Source: Streptomyces sp. NBC_01717
GTDB lineage: Bacteria > Actinomycetota > Actinomycetes > Streptomycetales > Streptomycetaceae
Length of the DNA: 64,000 bases
Assembly (NCBI RefSeq): GCF_036248255.1
Contig: NZ_CP109178.1
Location: 7,879,001-7,943,000 of the forward strand
Reading direction: 5' to 3'
Below the pieces are notes generated by a model, which saw only the letters and a program-made list of their open reading frames with translations, ran no database searches and was not told where the DNA came from. The stretch's first letter is position 1; each line of letters begins with the position of its first letter. The position numbers were made by a program, and so were the translations under genes. Below, one piece after another: positions 44,753 to 53,883 of this stretch.

Positions 44753-45560
44753 GGATCCCGCCCTGGTCGAACGGACCCTGGAGTCCGGCAACGAAGCGCT
44801 GGCCATGATGCTGAAGGACGACGATCTCTTCGGGGCACTGGCTCTGACCGACGCCGGTGCGGAGTTGAGCTGGGATCAATGGATGGCCTGGATCTGGACG
44901 TACTGGCAGAGCCGGGGCATGTCGCCCGGCGTGCTCGATGAGTTGTTCGAGGAGGCCGAGGAGGTCTGGACGGAGACAGTCGACTCCGGTGAGCTGACCC
45001 GGCCCCGCGTCCGCGACGGTGCATGCGGCCCCTGGGACGCGTCCGAAACGCCGGTGCCCGCGAATACCGAGCGGATCGACTACGGCGTCATGAAGATCCC
45101 GCGCCTCGAGGGCGCCGAGACGCGACCCCTGTACGCCGGTGAGCGCATCGTCGGTGTGATCGTGAGGTTCGGCGGGCACGCCTTCTCCCTGCAGGTCTAC
45201 CGGGCACGCGGGGGACCCGTGTGGGACACGGTACGACCCAAGATCATCAACGGAGTGCGGGACCAGGGCGGCAGCGCGGAGGACGCCGAGAGCAGCTTCG
45301 GTGCCGAGGTCCGTGCCCAGATCTTCGTCGTAAAGGACGGGCAGCGGATGCTCCAGCCGACGCGGATCGTCGGGTGCGACGGGCCGGGATGGCTGGTGCG
45401 TGGGTTCTATGGGGGGCCGGCCGCGCTGGCGGACGTGGTGGACCTGCGGACCCATCACCTCTTCACCCAGACGGTGGTCGACCTGTCGGCGGCGGAGGTC
45501 CAGGCGGACGCGACCGAGGAGATCACGGACGTGGAGGTCCGCTGGCCGGCCACGGAATGA
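44595..45560 (+). CDS. DUF3710-domain protein
   Basis: A 321-aa protein. Residues about 1-125 form an acidic helical region (RASAERIVEQYGRDGRLSEE, LFEEAEEVWTETVDSGEL). The DUF3710 domain then begins GPWDASETPVPANTERIDYG and contains VRFGGHAFSLQVYRARGGPV, NGVRDQGGSAEDAESSFG, IVGCDGPGWLVRGFYGGPAA and a final LFTQTVVD. GAAGG precedes the ATG. DUF3710 proteins are common actinobacterial proteins of unknown function, often near dut/OB-fold genes. Here the context is different and the N-terminal half is extra. Confidence 0.8.
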   Translation: MNRIRASAERIVEQYGRDGRLSEESLALAEFGVWNRTTPGMLLLGTGYLAALEDPALVERTLESGNEALAMMLKDDDLFGALALTDAGAELSWDQWMAWIWTYWQSRGMSPGVLDELFEEAEEVWTETVDSGELTRPRVRDGACGPWDASETPVPANTERIDYGVMKIPRLEGAETRPLYAGERIVGVIVRFGGHAFSLQVYRARGGPVWDTVRPKIINGVRDQGGSAEDAESSFGAEVRAQIFVVKDGQRMLQPTRIVGCDGPGWLVRGFYGGPAALADVVDLRTHHLFTQTVVDLSAAEVQADATEEITDVEVRWPATE

Positions 45561-45615
45561 TCCGAATGGGCCAGGCGTTCGGAGTCGCGCCCGTTCGGCA
45601 GCCCGGTCCGAGCAG

Positions 45616-45642
45616 GCGAGTTGGCGAGCGGTGCCAACTCGC
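45616..45642. terminator. terminator hairpin after DUF3710 gene
   Basis: GCGAGTTGGC (45616-45625) pairs with GCCAACTCGC (45633-45642), 55 bp past the stop; an outer GAGC/GCTC pair extends it. Confidence 0.65.
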
Positions 45643-45901
45643 GTGCTCAGTCACAGTGGCTGTGAATAACGGCGTGGTCCGCGATTGAGGCCCCGACGTG
45701 CTGGCCCAGCGGATTGGCTGGTAGTTGATCAGAGGGCGTCTTGCCGGGGCGAGTACCAGTGCGGTGCTCAGCTCGCGGCGGGTTGGCCGGTGAGTGGAGT
45801 GGCCCGACAGCGGCGGTGCGGTGCCGGCGGCGAGGATCACACCATCGGCGACCCCGCGGGTCGGCGCGCACAACGGCAGGCGCAGACCGAAGCGGGGGCG
45901 C

Positions 45902-45985
45902 TCATGCTGTGTCCAGGAAGTCGCGGACCAGCTCGGTGAATTCCTCGGGCAGGTGGTCGGGCGGCACTTTCGTCCCCGGACGCCC
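45902..45985 (-). pseudogene. alpha/beta-hydrolase C-terminal scrap
   Basis: The minus-strand frame GTKVPPDHLPEEFTELVRDF followed by LDTA and stop resembles the last helix of alpha/beta hydrolases (after the catalytic His). Nothing else of the gene is seen. The surrounding 45643-46194 otherwise contains only the upstream region of the large GH gene. Confidence 0.3.
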
Positions 45986-46194
45986 CGTGGGGCGTCCGCG
46001 GGCCGGCACATTCGTGCGTCCTGGGTCTTTACGCCGTCGTCATGGATGGTCTAGAACGACAGTCATCCGATGTTACGTGAGTCCGGCTCCTGATTTCCGC
46101 ACGCCGCAATAGAGTCATGCGCGGGGCCAGGCGCATTCATCGGACCACTAAGTCAACACCGTTGGCTGAGAGCCGTACCGCCCCGGAGGGCATC

Positions 46195-49100
46195 GTGCAG
46201 AAATTCCCCCGCCGTCGCCGGCGGGTTCCGTACAGACGGGCCGTCGCGCTCTGCTCGGCGGTGCTCACCGTCCTCGCGGGTGCCGCCGTGGTCGACGGCG
46301 GCACCGCCGCCGCGGCCGTGGGACCGACCACCGCCTGGCAGCACGGAGACTTCGCGCTCGACCCGGCAGGCGTCGTCAGTCGCTCCGACATCGTGCTCGG
46401 TTCGCCGAACTCCGACCCGACCGCGTCCATGCCGCTGGGCAACGGATCGCTCGGCGTGGCGGCCTGGGCAGCGGGCGGCTTCACCGCCCAGCTCAACCGG
46501 TCCGACACCATGCCGGACCGCAAGTCGCCCGGCCGGCTCAACATCCCCGGCCTGTCCGTCATTTCACACGCCGCCGACTTCCGCGGACAGCTGGACCTGA
46601 CCGACGGCGTGCTGCGCGAGTCCGGCGGCGGCATGTCGATGAAGGCCTGGGTCGCGGCGGAGAAGGACGAGCTGATCGTCGACGTCTCCGGCGCGGACCC
46701 GGGCGTGGCGCAGACCGCCACCATCAACCTGTGGTCGCCGCGGAAACCCACCGCCGCCGTGTCCGGCACCGTCGGCACCCTGGCCGAGACCTGGGCCGAC
46801 GGCAGCCCGCCGATCGGCAGCGGAAAGACCTTCGGCTCGCTCGCCGCCATCACCGCGGGCGGCCGCCGGGTGAGCACCACCGTCAGCAGCCCTACGCAGG
46901 TCAAGGTCAGCTTCACCCCGCACGCCGACGGCACCTTCCGGGTCGTCGTCGCCTCGCCGGGCTGGACCGGCGGCAACGCCGCCAAGACCGCCGCCAAGGT
47001 GATCGGCCATGACGCGACCGCGTCCGTGAGGACCCTGACGTCCGCACAGGACCGTTGGTGGAAAGGTTTCTGGGCGCATTCGGGCCTGATAGCGATGAGT
47101 TCGGCGGACGGAAGCGCCGAATACATCGAGAACCTGCGCACGCTGTACCTCTACGAAGAGGCGGCGTCCATGAAGAAGGGGATCTACCCGGGCAGCCAGG
47201 CCGGCGAGGCCGACATGTTCGCCTGGAACAAGGACGCCCAGACCTGGACGCCGTCCGCATACTGGCTGTGGAATCTGCGCACCCAGATCGCAGCGAACAT
47301 GAGCTCGGGCAACTACCAGCTCAACACCCCGATCTTCGACATGTACGCCGACGACCTGCCCGCCATCGAGGCGTGGACCAAGCAGCAGATGGGCGGCCGT
47401 CCTGGCGCCTGCCTGCCGGAGACGATGCGCTTCAACGGCAACGGCATCTCCCCCGGCGTCGGCGAGAACGGCTCGTGCAGCGAGCCGGGCAGCCCCAACT
47501 GGAACGCCCTGGACATCTCCTCGGGTCCTGAGGTCGCCCTCTACATGTGGGAGCAGTACCAGGGCACCGGCGACAAGGCCGCACTGAAGCGGTACTGGCC
47601 GTTCATCAAGTCGGTCACCGAATTCCAGCTGGCCTACCAGACCGTGGGCGCCGACGGCCTGCTGCACGCCAAAGCCAACGCCCACGAGACCCAGTGGGCG
47701 GTCCAGGACCCGACCACCGACATCGCGCTCGACCAGGCGGTCTTCCCACTGATCGGCAAGATCGCGCGTGTGCTCGGCACCGACCGCGGCGCCGACAAGG
47801 CGCTGGTGGCCCGCGTCGCCACCGCGCGGAAGCAGATCCCGCCCTACCCGCGCACCGACCTGGCCACCCGCGGCAAGCTGCTCAACCCCGGCTACACCGC
47901 GGCCGAGACCGCCGCCGCGGACGCCACCGGCACCGACATGATCGCGATCTCGTACGAGCCGGCGGCCGAGCGCAGGAACGGCGAGAACATCGAACTGGAG
48001 CCGCTGTGGCCCTGGAACACCGTCGGTGACCAGGACGCAAACCTGTTCTCGCTCGAGCAGCGCAGCTACGCGCACCGGCCCAACAAGGGCGGCAACGACT
48101 GGTCGATGGACGCCATCCACGCGGCCCGGCTGCAGAACCCCGCCGAGGTGCGCGGCAACCTGATCTCGCTGACCGAAGGGCACCAGGTCTACCCCAACGG
48201 ATTCGCCGACCTCGGCAGCTCGGTCGGCTTCCAGCCCTACATCGAGCAGGAGTCCGGCGTCGCGACCGCGGTCGGCGAGGCGCTGGCCCAGGACTACGAC
48301 GGCATCGTCCGCTTCGCACCGGCCTGGCCGGCCGAGTGGGACGGGGCGGGCAGCGTCTACATCCAGGGCAAGAGCAAGGTGGACGTGCAGGTACAGGGCG
48401 GCAAGCTGGTCACCGCCGCGATCGAGGCCGGCACCTCCGGCACTCTGCGGGTGAAGAACCCGTGGCCCGGGCAGCTCACCGAGGTCGTGGACGGCAAGAG
48501 CGGCCATGTCGTCGTCCACCCGAGCGCCGCGGACCTGCTGAACGTCCCCGTGAAGTCCGGCAAGTCATATCTGGTGCAGCAGGTCGCCCAGCCCATCGCC
48601 GCCCTGCCGTTCGCGCAGGTCACCGGTAGCGCGCCGACCGCGGCCCGGCACCTGGGCGGCGTACAGCTCGGCCTGGACGAGGCCACCCGGTCCGGCAGCG
48701 CCACCGTCGGCACCGTGCTGGGCGGCACCAACCGGGACTACGGCCTCAGCCAGAACGAGGACGCCGGCTCCCCCACCACCGCGGGTGACGTGGCCGGGCT
48801 CACCGCCCGCACCACAGAAGGCGACCTGTCCTTCGACGTCGCCGACGACGTGGCCGCGACGGGGTCCTACGACGCCAAGGTCACGGTGTCGTACTACGAC
48901 TCCGGCACCGGTTCGCTGTCCGTGCAGTTCGACGCCGGGGCCAAGGACCGCTACCACGAGGCCGGCACCATCGCGCTGACCGGTACCGACACCTGGAAGA
49001 CCGCAGATGTCACCCTCAGCGGTGCCTGGTTCGGCGGGCTGCAGAGCGCGGGCGGCGACCTGCGGCTGCACTCGGCGGCCGGCCCCTTCACCGTGCACAG

Positions 49101-50166
49101 CGTGGGCCTGACAGTCACCGGCGCCCGGGTGCCCGACGGGCACGCCTTCCCGCCGGCCCCGGCGATCACCACCCCGCGCGGCGGCGCCACCGTCAAGCTG
49201 GGCTCGGCGGTGTCCGGTACGGCGATCCCCGACGGCACGGTGACCGTGCGCGAGGCGTCACGGGTGCTGTGCACCGCCACCGCCGACGACAGCGGCGCCT
49301 GGAGCTGCGCTCCCGACGGCGGCTTCACCCCGGGGCGGCAGACCGCCACCGCGACGGTCGCCGACCCGGGCGGCATGGTCAGCGACGCCTCGGCCGGGGT
49401 CGCCTTCGACGCCTCCGACCTGCCGTCCGGCACCGCTGTTGTCGGCTCGGTCGTCGGCGCCACCGACCACGCGTACGGGATGAGCGAGGACGAGCGGCCC
49501 TCGGGCGGCTTCGACGGCCCGACGACCGCCTCGGTGGTCGACGGCCTGTCCGCGCGCACCAGCACCCAGGGCAATATCTACTTCGACGTCGACGACTCGA
49601 TCGCGCACGCCGGGTTCTACACGGCGACCTTCACCCTCTCCTACTACGACCAGGGCACCGGTTCCTTCTCGGTGCAGTACGACAACGGCGGCTCCGACCC
49701 GTACAAGTCCACCGCGGGAATCGCGCTGACCGGCAGCAACACCTGGAAGACCGCGACCGTGACGGCCCCCGACGCCTACTTCGGCGGCCAGCAGCACTCG
49801 GCGGCCGACTTCCGGCTGCGCAACGGCAGTGGTCAACTGACGGTGCACAGCGTGGCGGTGAAGATCAGCGGTGACGGCGTCCCGAACGTCACCCACTTCG
49901 CGCCGCCGGTGACGGTCGCCTCGCCCGCGGCGGGCGACACCGTCGATGCCTCCCCGGCCGTATCGGGCTCCGCGGAGCCCGGCGCGACGGTGACCGTGAA
50001 GTCCGACGACGCGGCGCTGTGCAAGGCCACCGTTTCCGACAGCGGCAGCTGGACCTGCACCGGGTCCGGCGAACTCGCCGCGGGGCCGCACACGTTCAAA
50101 GCCACCGCCGCCGACCCGACCGGCACCCCGGCGGAACCGGCCACCGTACAGGTGACGGTGGCGTAA
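46195..50166 (+). CDS. secreted GH95-like glycosidase with duplicated accessory modules
   Basis: A 1,323-aa secreted enzyme. GTG 46195 has a GGAGGG ribosome site. The signal peptide (basic KFPRRRRRVPYRR, hydrophobic core, TAAAA) ends near residue 42. An N-terminal beta-domain starts PNSDPTASMPLGNGSLG. The (alpha/alpha)6 catalytic region includes YLYEEAASMKKGIYPGSQAG, ALDISSGPEVALYMWEQYQG, ENIELEPLWPWNTVGDQ and HQVYPNGFADLGSSVGFQPY, as in GH95 and related alpha-L-fucosidase/galactosidase-like enzymes. Residues about 834-1060 and 1079-1323 are two copies of a beta-sandwich plus Ig-like unit, probably carbohydrate-binding. A CATCCGATG element lies about 130 bp upstream. Confidence 0.82.
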   Translation: MQKFPRRRRRVPYRRAVALCSAVLTVLAGAAVVDGGTAAAAVGPTTAWQHGDFALDPAGVVSRSDIVLGSPNSDPTASMPLGNGSLGVAAWAAGGFTAQLNRSDTMPDRKSPGRLNIPGLSVISHAADFRGQLDLTDGVLRESGGGMSMKAWVAAEKDELIVDVSGADPGVAQTATINLWSPRKPTAAVSGTVGTLAETWADGSPPIGSGKTFGSLAAITAGGRRVSTTVSSPTQVKVSFTPHADGTFRVVVASPGWTGGNAAKTAAKVIGHDATASVRTLTSAQDRWWKGFWAHSGLIAMSSADGSAEYIENLRTLYLYEEAASMKKGIYPGSQAGEADMFAWNKDAQTWTPSAYWLWNLRTQIAANMSSGNYQLNTPIFDMYADDLPAIEAWTKQQMGGRPGACLPETMRFNGNGISPGVGENGSCSEPGSPNWNALDISSGPEVALYMWEQYQGTGDKAALKRYWPFIKSVTEFQLAYQTVGADGLLHAKANAHETQWAVQDPTTDIALDQAVFPLIGKIARVLGTDRGADKALVARVATARKQIPPYPRTDLATRGKLLNPGYTAAETAAADATGTDMIAISYEPAAERRNGENIELEPLWPWNTVGDQDANLFSLEQRSYAHRPNKGGNDWSMDAIHAARLQNPAEVRGNLISLTEGHQVYPNGFADLGSSVGFQPYIEQESGVATAVGEALAQDYDGIVRFAPAWPAEWDGAGSVYIQGKSKVDVQVQGGKLVTAAIEAGTSGTLRVKNPWPGQLTEVVDGKSGHVVVHPSAADLLNVPVKSGKSYLVQQVAQPIAALPFAQVTGSAPTAARHLGGVQLGLDEATRSGSATVGTVLGGTNRDYGLSQNEDAGSPTTAGDVAGLTARTTEGDLSFDVADDVAATGSYDAKVTVSYYDSGTGSLSVQFDAGAKDRYHEAGTIALTGTDTWKTADVTLSGAWFGGLQSAGGDLRLHSAAGPFTVHSVGLTVTGARVPDGHAFPPAPAITTPRGGATVKLGSAVSGTAIPDGTVTVREASRVLCTATADDSGAWSCAPDGGFTPGRQTATATVADPGGMVSDASAGVAFDASDLPSGTAVVGSVVGATDHAYGMSEDERPSGGFDGPTTASVVDGLSARTSTQGNIYFDVDDSIAHAGFYTATFTLSYYDQGTGSFSVQYDNGGSDPYKSTAGIALTGSNTWKTATVTAPDAYFGGQQHSAADFRLRNGSGQLTVHSVAVKISGDGVPNVTHFAPPVTVASPAAGDTVDASPAVSGSAEPGATVTVKSDDAALCKATVSDSGSWTCTGSGELAAGPHTFKATAADPTGTPAEPATVQVTVA

Positions 50167-50180
50167 CCAGCAGCGCGGGA

Positions 50181-50214
50181 AGGAGCGGTCCGGCCGAACG
50201 GCCGGGCCGCTCCT
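50181..50214. terminator. bidirectional terminator between convergent genes
   Basis: AGGAGCGGTCCGGCC (50181-50195) pairs with GGCCGGGCCGCTCCT (50200-50214) with one G-T pair and a GAAC loop. It serves both the GH95-like gene and the facing aldo/keto reductase gene. Confidence 0.85.
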
Positions 50215-50234
50215 GTGCGTCGGGCCGGGCGGGC

Positions 50235-51206
50235 CTACGCGAAGCCGACGACGCCGCGCGGGCTGTAGTGCTCCTCGAGGCGCCTGCACTCGTCGTCGCT
50301 CAGCCGCAGGTCGACCGACGCGACGGCGTCGTCCAGGTGCTGCGGCTTGGTCGCACCGACGATCGGCGCGGTCACCCCCGGTTGCCGCAGCAGCCAGGCC
50401 AGCGCGACCTGGGCCCGGGTGACACCGCGCTCGTCCGCGATCGCCGCGACGGCGTCCACGATGTGCCGGTCGGTGTCCTGGTAGAGGGTCTTGCCGAACT
50501 CGTCGGTCTCGCTGCGCGCGCTGGTGGTGTCCCAGGCCCTGGTGAGCCGGCCGCGGGCCAGCGGGCTCCACGGGATGACCCCGACACCCTGGTCGGCGCA
50601 CAGCGGCAGCATCTCCCGCTCCTCCTCGCGGTAGAGCAGGTTGTAGTGGTTCTGCATGCTGACGAAACGGGTCCAGCCGTGCCGCTCGGCGACGTACTGC
50701 GCCTTGGAGAACTGCCACGCGTACATCGAACTCGCCCCGATGTAGCGGGCCTTGCCCGCCTTCACCACGTCGTGCAGGGCCTCCATGGTCTCCTCGATCG
50801 GCGTCGCCGGGTCCCAGCGGTGGATCTGGTAAAGGTCGACGTAGTCGGTGCCCAGCCGGCGCAGGCTGTGGTCGATCTCGGTCATGATCGCCTTGCGGGA
50901 CAGCCCGCCACCGTTGGCCTCCGGCCGCATCTGGCCGTGCACCTTGGTGGCCAGCACGATCTCGTCGCGGCGGGCGAAGTCGGCAAGCGCCCGGCCGACG
51001 ATCTCCTCGCTGGTGCCGTCGGAGTAGACGTTCGCGGTGTCGAAGAAGTTGATCCCTGCCTCGACGGCCTGCCGTACGAAGGGCCGGCTGGCCTCTTCGT
51101 CCAGCGTCCAGCTGTGGTTACCGCGGTCGGCGACGCCGTAGCTCATACAACCCAGGCAGATGCGGGAGACGTCGAGACCGGTCGTGCCGAGTTTCAGATA
51201 GTCCAT
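50235..51206 (-). CDS. aldo/keto reductase
   Basis: A 323-aa NADPH-dependent aldo/keto reductase with the catalytic tetrad visible: Asp in [15 protein letters not shown] with its Tyr, Lys in LATKVHGQM, His in LYQIHRWD. The cofactor-binding C-terminus contains [15 protein letters not shown]. The TIM barrel is complete, of normal length and cytoplasmic. ATG 51206 was preferred to the GTG two codons earlier. Alone on its strand; the physiological carbonyl substrate is unknown. Confidence 0.92.
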   Translation of the reverse strand: MDYLKLGTTGLDVSRICLGCMSYGVADRGNHSWTLDEEASRPFVRQAVEAGINFFDTANVYSDGTSEEIVGRALADFARRDEIVLATKVHGQMRPEANGGGLSRKAIMTEIDHSLRRLGTDYVDLYQIHRWDPATPIEETMEALHDVVKAGKARYIGASSMYAWQFSKAQYVAERHGWTRFVSMQNHYNLLYREEEREMLPLCADQGVGVIPWSPLARGRLTRAWDTTSARSETDEFGKTLYQDTDRHIVDAVAAIADERGVTRAQVALAWLLRQPGVTAPIVGATKPQHLDDAVASVDLRLSDDECRRLEEHYSPRGVVGFA

Positions 51207-51312
51207 GGCCACCCACCCTACGTCGACGTCCGGTCGCCCTCACCGGAGGCGAGGCACCGGTCGAGCACCGCGGGCCAGGGACCGTACCCCGAGACAGGGT
51301 TGAGATGGCCGC

Positions 51313-51865
51313 CATCGTGTGCGGCACGGAGCAGCCCTGGGCTTCCTGTTCGTCACCCGCTTTGCTCTGCCGTACTGCTCTGCGGCTAGTTTGTGTGAGG
51401 ACAGGTACGCAGGCCCGTGGTGGCAGAGGTGCACGGGGGACGGGAGGTCGGGAAGAGTGTCGCTGCGCGGAGGTGATCCAGCCGAGATCGGCGGTTATCC
51501 ACTTGAGGCGCGGCTCGGCTCGGGTGGCATGGGCACGGTCTTTCTGGCCCGTACGAGTTCGGGGCGACCTGTCGCGATCAAACTGATCCACCAGCAGTTC
51601 GCGGCGGACGACGAGTTCCGCATCCGTTTCCGACAGGAGGTGGCGGCGGCGAGGCGGGTGAGCGGCGCGTTCACCGCCGCCGTGGTCGACGCTGCCCCTG
51701 AGGCCGAGCAGCCGTGGATGGCGACGACCTATATCGAGGGGCACACGCTCGCCCAGCACATCACCACGAAGGGCCCGCTGAACGGAGCGGAGCTGAGAAG
51801 GCTTGCCATCGGGCTGGCGGAGGCGCTGCGCGACATCCACCGCGTGGGGGTCGTCCACCGTGACC
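51313..51865. repeat. 553-bp direct repeat, right copy
   Basis: The intact-gene copy of 14678-15230. It starts about 144 bp before the kinase GTG and ends in codon 137 of the kinase gene; the gene continues normally beyond it. The 51215-51312 stretch before it is unrelated to the left copy's flank. Confidence 0.9.
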
Positions 51866-53700
51866 TGAAGCCCTCGAACGTCGTGCTCTCCCCCGAGGGT
51901 CCGCGCGTCATCGACTTCGGCATTTCGCGCGCCGTGGACCAGCAGACGCTGACGATGACAGGGCGGGTCATCGGTACGCCGCCCTTCATGTCGCCGGAGC
52001 AGTTGCAGGCGCCGCGTGGTGTGGGGCCGCGGTCCGATGTCTTCTCGCTGGGGACGCTGCTGGTGTACGCAGCGACGGGCCACGGGCCCTTCGACGCGGA
52101 CAGCCCATACATGACGGCGTATCAGGTGGTGCACGAGGAGCCGTCGCTGGGTGCCGTGCCGGTGGCTCTGCGCGCGGTCGTCGAGTCGTGCCTGGACAAG
52201 GAGCCCGAGGGGCGCCCCTCGGCGGACGAACTCCTCGTGCTGCTGCGGGACCTGCCGGCCGACCTCGGCGCGACCGACGCGAACGGGGTCGGCGTGGGTC
52301 GCACCCGCGACATGATCACTCAGCATCACTTCGCGACGCGGGCCACCCCGACGCCGACTGCCCCGACCACCGCCCCGGCCGGTCCCGATACAGGGAGCAC
52401 CGGCACCCCCATCGGCCGCCGTCTGCGCAGCCGATGGCGGCCTGTGCTCGCGGCCGCGGTCGCGGTGGCAGCGATCGGCGGGGGAGTCGCCGTGCTGAAG
52501 GCGGGCGGCTTCGGGGAGAACAGCGGCGGCGACAAGGGCAACAACGTTGCGGTGCCGGGTGCCGCACTTCCGGCCGGCTTCGAGCCGTGGCGCAGGACCG
52601 TGCAGGGCGGTCGCGAGGGCATCCCCGACGAGCTGCGTTGCGTCGCACGCGGCGACGCGCTGTTCTGCGGGGGCGGCGGTGTCGTCGCGATCCGTATCAG
52701 GGCCCTGGACGGCTCGCGGGTGTGGACGGCGAAGAGCCCGGGCGTTCCCGTCCAGGGCATGCACCTGGTGGGCGCCACCGACGACACGGTGCTCGGATAC
52801 CGCTTCGCCGCCCAGGACGCCCCGCAGGACCCTCCCACCGAGGTGGTGGCCATCGACGCGAACAATGGCCGGGAGTTGTGGTCCGTACCGTCCGGCGGCC
52901 GGTCGACGGCCGTCACGGGTCGGACGCAGGACGCCGTGGTGGTCGGCTCCGCCGTCGTGACGGTCGACGCTTCCAACTCCCGCTTCGAGGCCCGCGACGC
53001 GCACAGCGGCAAGGTCGCCTGGACGACGTCGTTCCCCGCGGGTACGCAGTGCGCTCCCGTCCCGGTGGGCCCACAGCTCTTCGCGATGTGCGCGACGGAT
53101 GCGGAGGTGCATGCCTCAGAGGTGCGCCACCCCACCCTGTACACGGTGGATCGCGCCTCGGGGACGCTGGGCAGGCCCATCGCGGTCAACGGCCCCGCCG
53201 TGCCGATGGGCGTCGCCGACGGCAGGCTCGTACTCCTTCAGGAGCACATGGAGGGAACGGCGCTGGCCGGGTACGACGGGGTGGCGCGGGTCGACCCGGC
53301 CTCGCGGAAGGTCACGTACTCCCGACTGGCCAAGACATACGCGGGGACGCCCGGCATGGCGGACGGCACCGTCTACGTGAGCGGGCAGGCCGGTCTCGTC
53401 ACGGCCCTCGACCCCGCGACCGGCCGGAAGGAGTGGTCGCGGCAGACGGGCGTGGAGGGCGCGTCGGGTCCCGTGGCGGGAGCCGAAGCGCTGTATTTCA
53501 GCTCGGCCACCGGCCGGGTGGTCGCGCTGTCGCCGTCCGATGGCAAACCCTTGTGGACAACAGATCCGCAGGCCGATGGTTTCACGGGCGAGCAGGGCGC
53601 AAGCCCGCGCGTGACCGTTGCGGGGCGTGCGGTGATCGTGGCCGCGGCCAACAACACTCTCTTCGCCTTCGACGCGCAGAAGCCCCCGAAGTCGGGCTGA
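51457..53700 (+). CDS. membrane Ser/Thr protein kinase with PQQ beta-propeller sensor
   Basis: A 747-aa PknD/PASTA-less type kinase. GTG 51457 follows GGGAGG. The kinase domain covers residues 14-270: glycine loop GSGGMGTV, Lys42, HRDLKPSN (134-141), DFG (153-155), GTPPFMSPEQ. One membrane helix lies near 330-350 (PVLAAAVAVAAIGGGVAVL), followed by an extracellular region of PQQ-like repeats (VVAIDANNGRELWSVPSGG; TALDPATGRKEWSRQTG; VVALSPSDGKPLWTTD). Known relatives sense an extracellular ligand and phosphorylate cytoplasmic proteins. The 5' part is duplicated at 14822. Confidence 0.92.
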   Translation: MSLRGGDPAEIGGYPLEARLGSGGMGTVFLARTSSGRPVAIKLIHQQFAADDEFRIRFRQEVAAARRVSGAFTAAVVDAAPEAEQPWMATTYIEGHTLAQHITTKGPLNGAELRRLAIGLAEALRDIHRVGVVHRDLKPSNVVLSPEGPRVIDFGISRAVDQQTLTMTGRVIGTPPFMSPEQLQAPRGVGPRSDVFSLGTLLVYAATGHGPFDADSPYMTAYQVVHEEPSLGAVPVALRAVVESCLDKEPEGRPSADELLVLLRDLPADLGATDANGVGVGRTRDMITQHHFATRATPTPTAPTTAPAGPDTGSTGTPIGRRLRSRWRPVLAAAVAVAAIGGGVAVLKAGGFGENSGGDKGNNVAVPGAALPAGFEPWRRTVQGGREGIPDELRCVARGDALFCGGGGVVAIRIRALDGSRVWTAKSPGVPVQGMHLVGATDDTVLGYRFAAQDAPQDPPTEVVAIDANNGRELWSVPSGGRSTAVTGRTQDAVVVGSAVVTVDASNSRFEARDAHSGKVAWTTSFPAGTQCAPVPVGPQLFAMCATDAEVHASEVRHPTLYTVDRASGTLGRPIAVNGPAVPMGVADGRLVLLQEHMEGTALAGYDGVARVDPASRKVTYSRLAKTYAGTPGMADGTVYVSGQAGLVTALDPATGRKEWSRQTGVEGASGPVAGAEALYFSSATGRVVALSPSDGKPLWTTDPQADGFTGEQGASPRVTVAGRAVIVAAANNTLFAFDAQKPPKSG

Positions 53701-53702
53701 CC

Positions 53703-53722
53703 CCGGCGGCACAGGCCGCCGG
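53703..53722. terminator. short hairpin after the kinase gene
   Basis: CCGGCGGC (53703-53710) pairs with GCCGCCGG (53715-53722) around an ACAG loop directly after the stop codon. Confidence 0.5.
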
Positions 53723-53883
53723 CCGCCTTCCTTGCCGTGCGGACACCTCAGCGGCTCACTCGGTGGCCCGCGCAGCGAGGTCGCTTCTTGTGTGCGCCGC
53801 GCCCGCAGCGCTCCTGGAGTTGGGCGTTGCTCATGCCTCGATGACGGTGCTCGTTGTCGTCGAGAAGTCGCGCCGATTCCGCA

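Noticed and set aside
46564..48519. A 651-codon open frame antisense to the GH95-like gene
   Set aside because: It is a GC-skew shadow of the real gene. The opposite strand has a ribosome site, signal peptide and GH95 motifs; this frame has low-complexity Val/Gly/Asp-rich text and no motifs.
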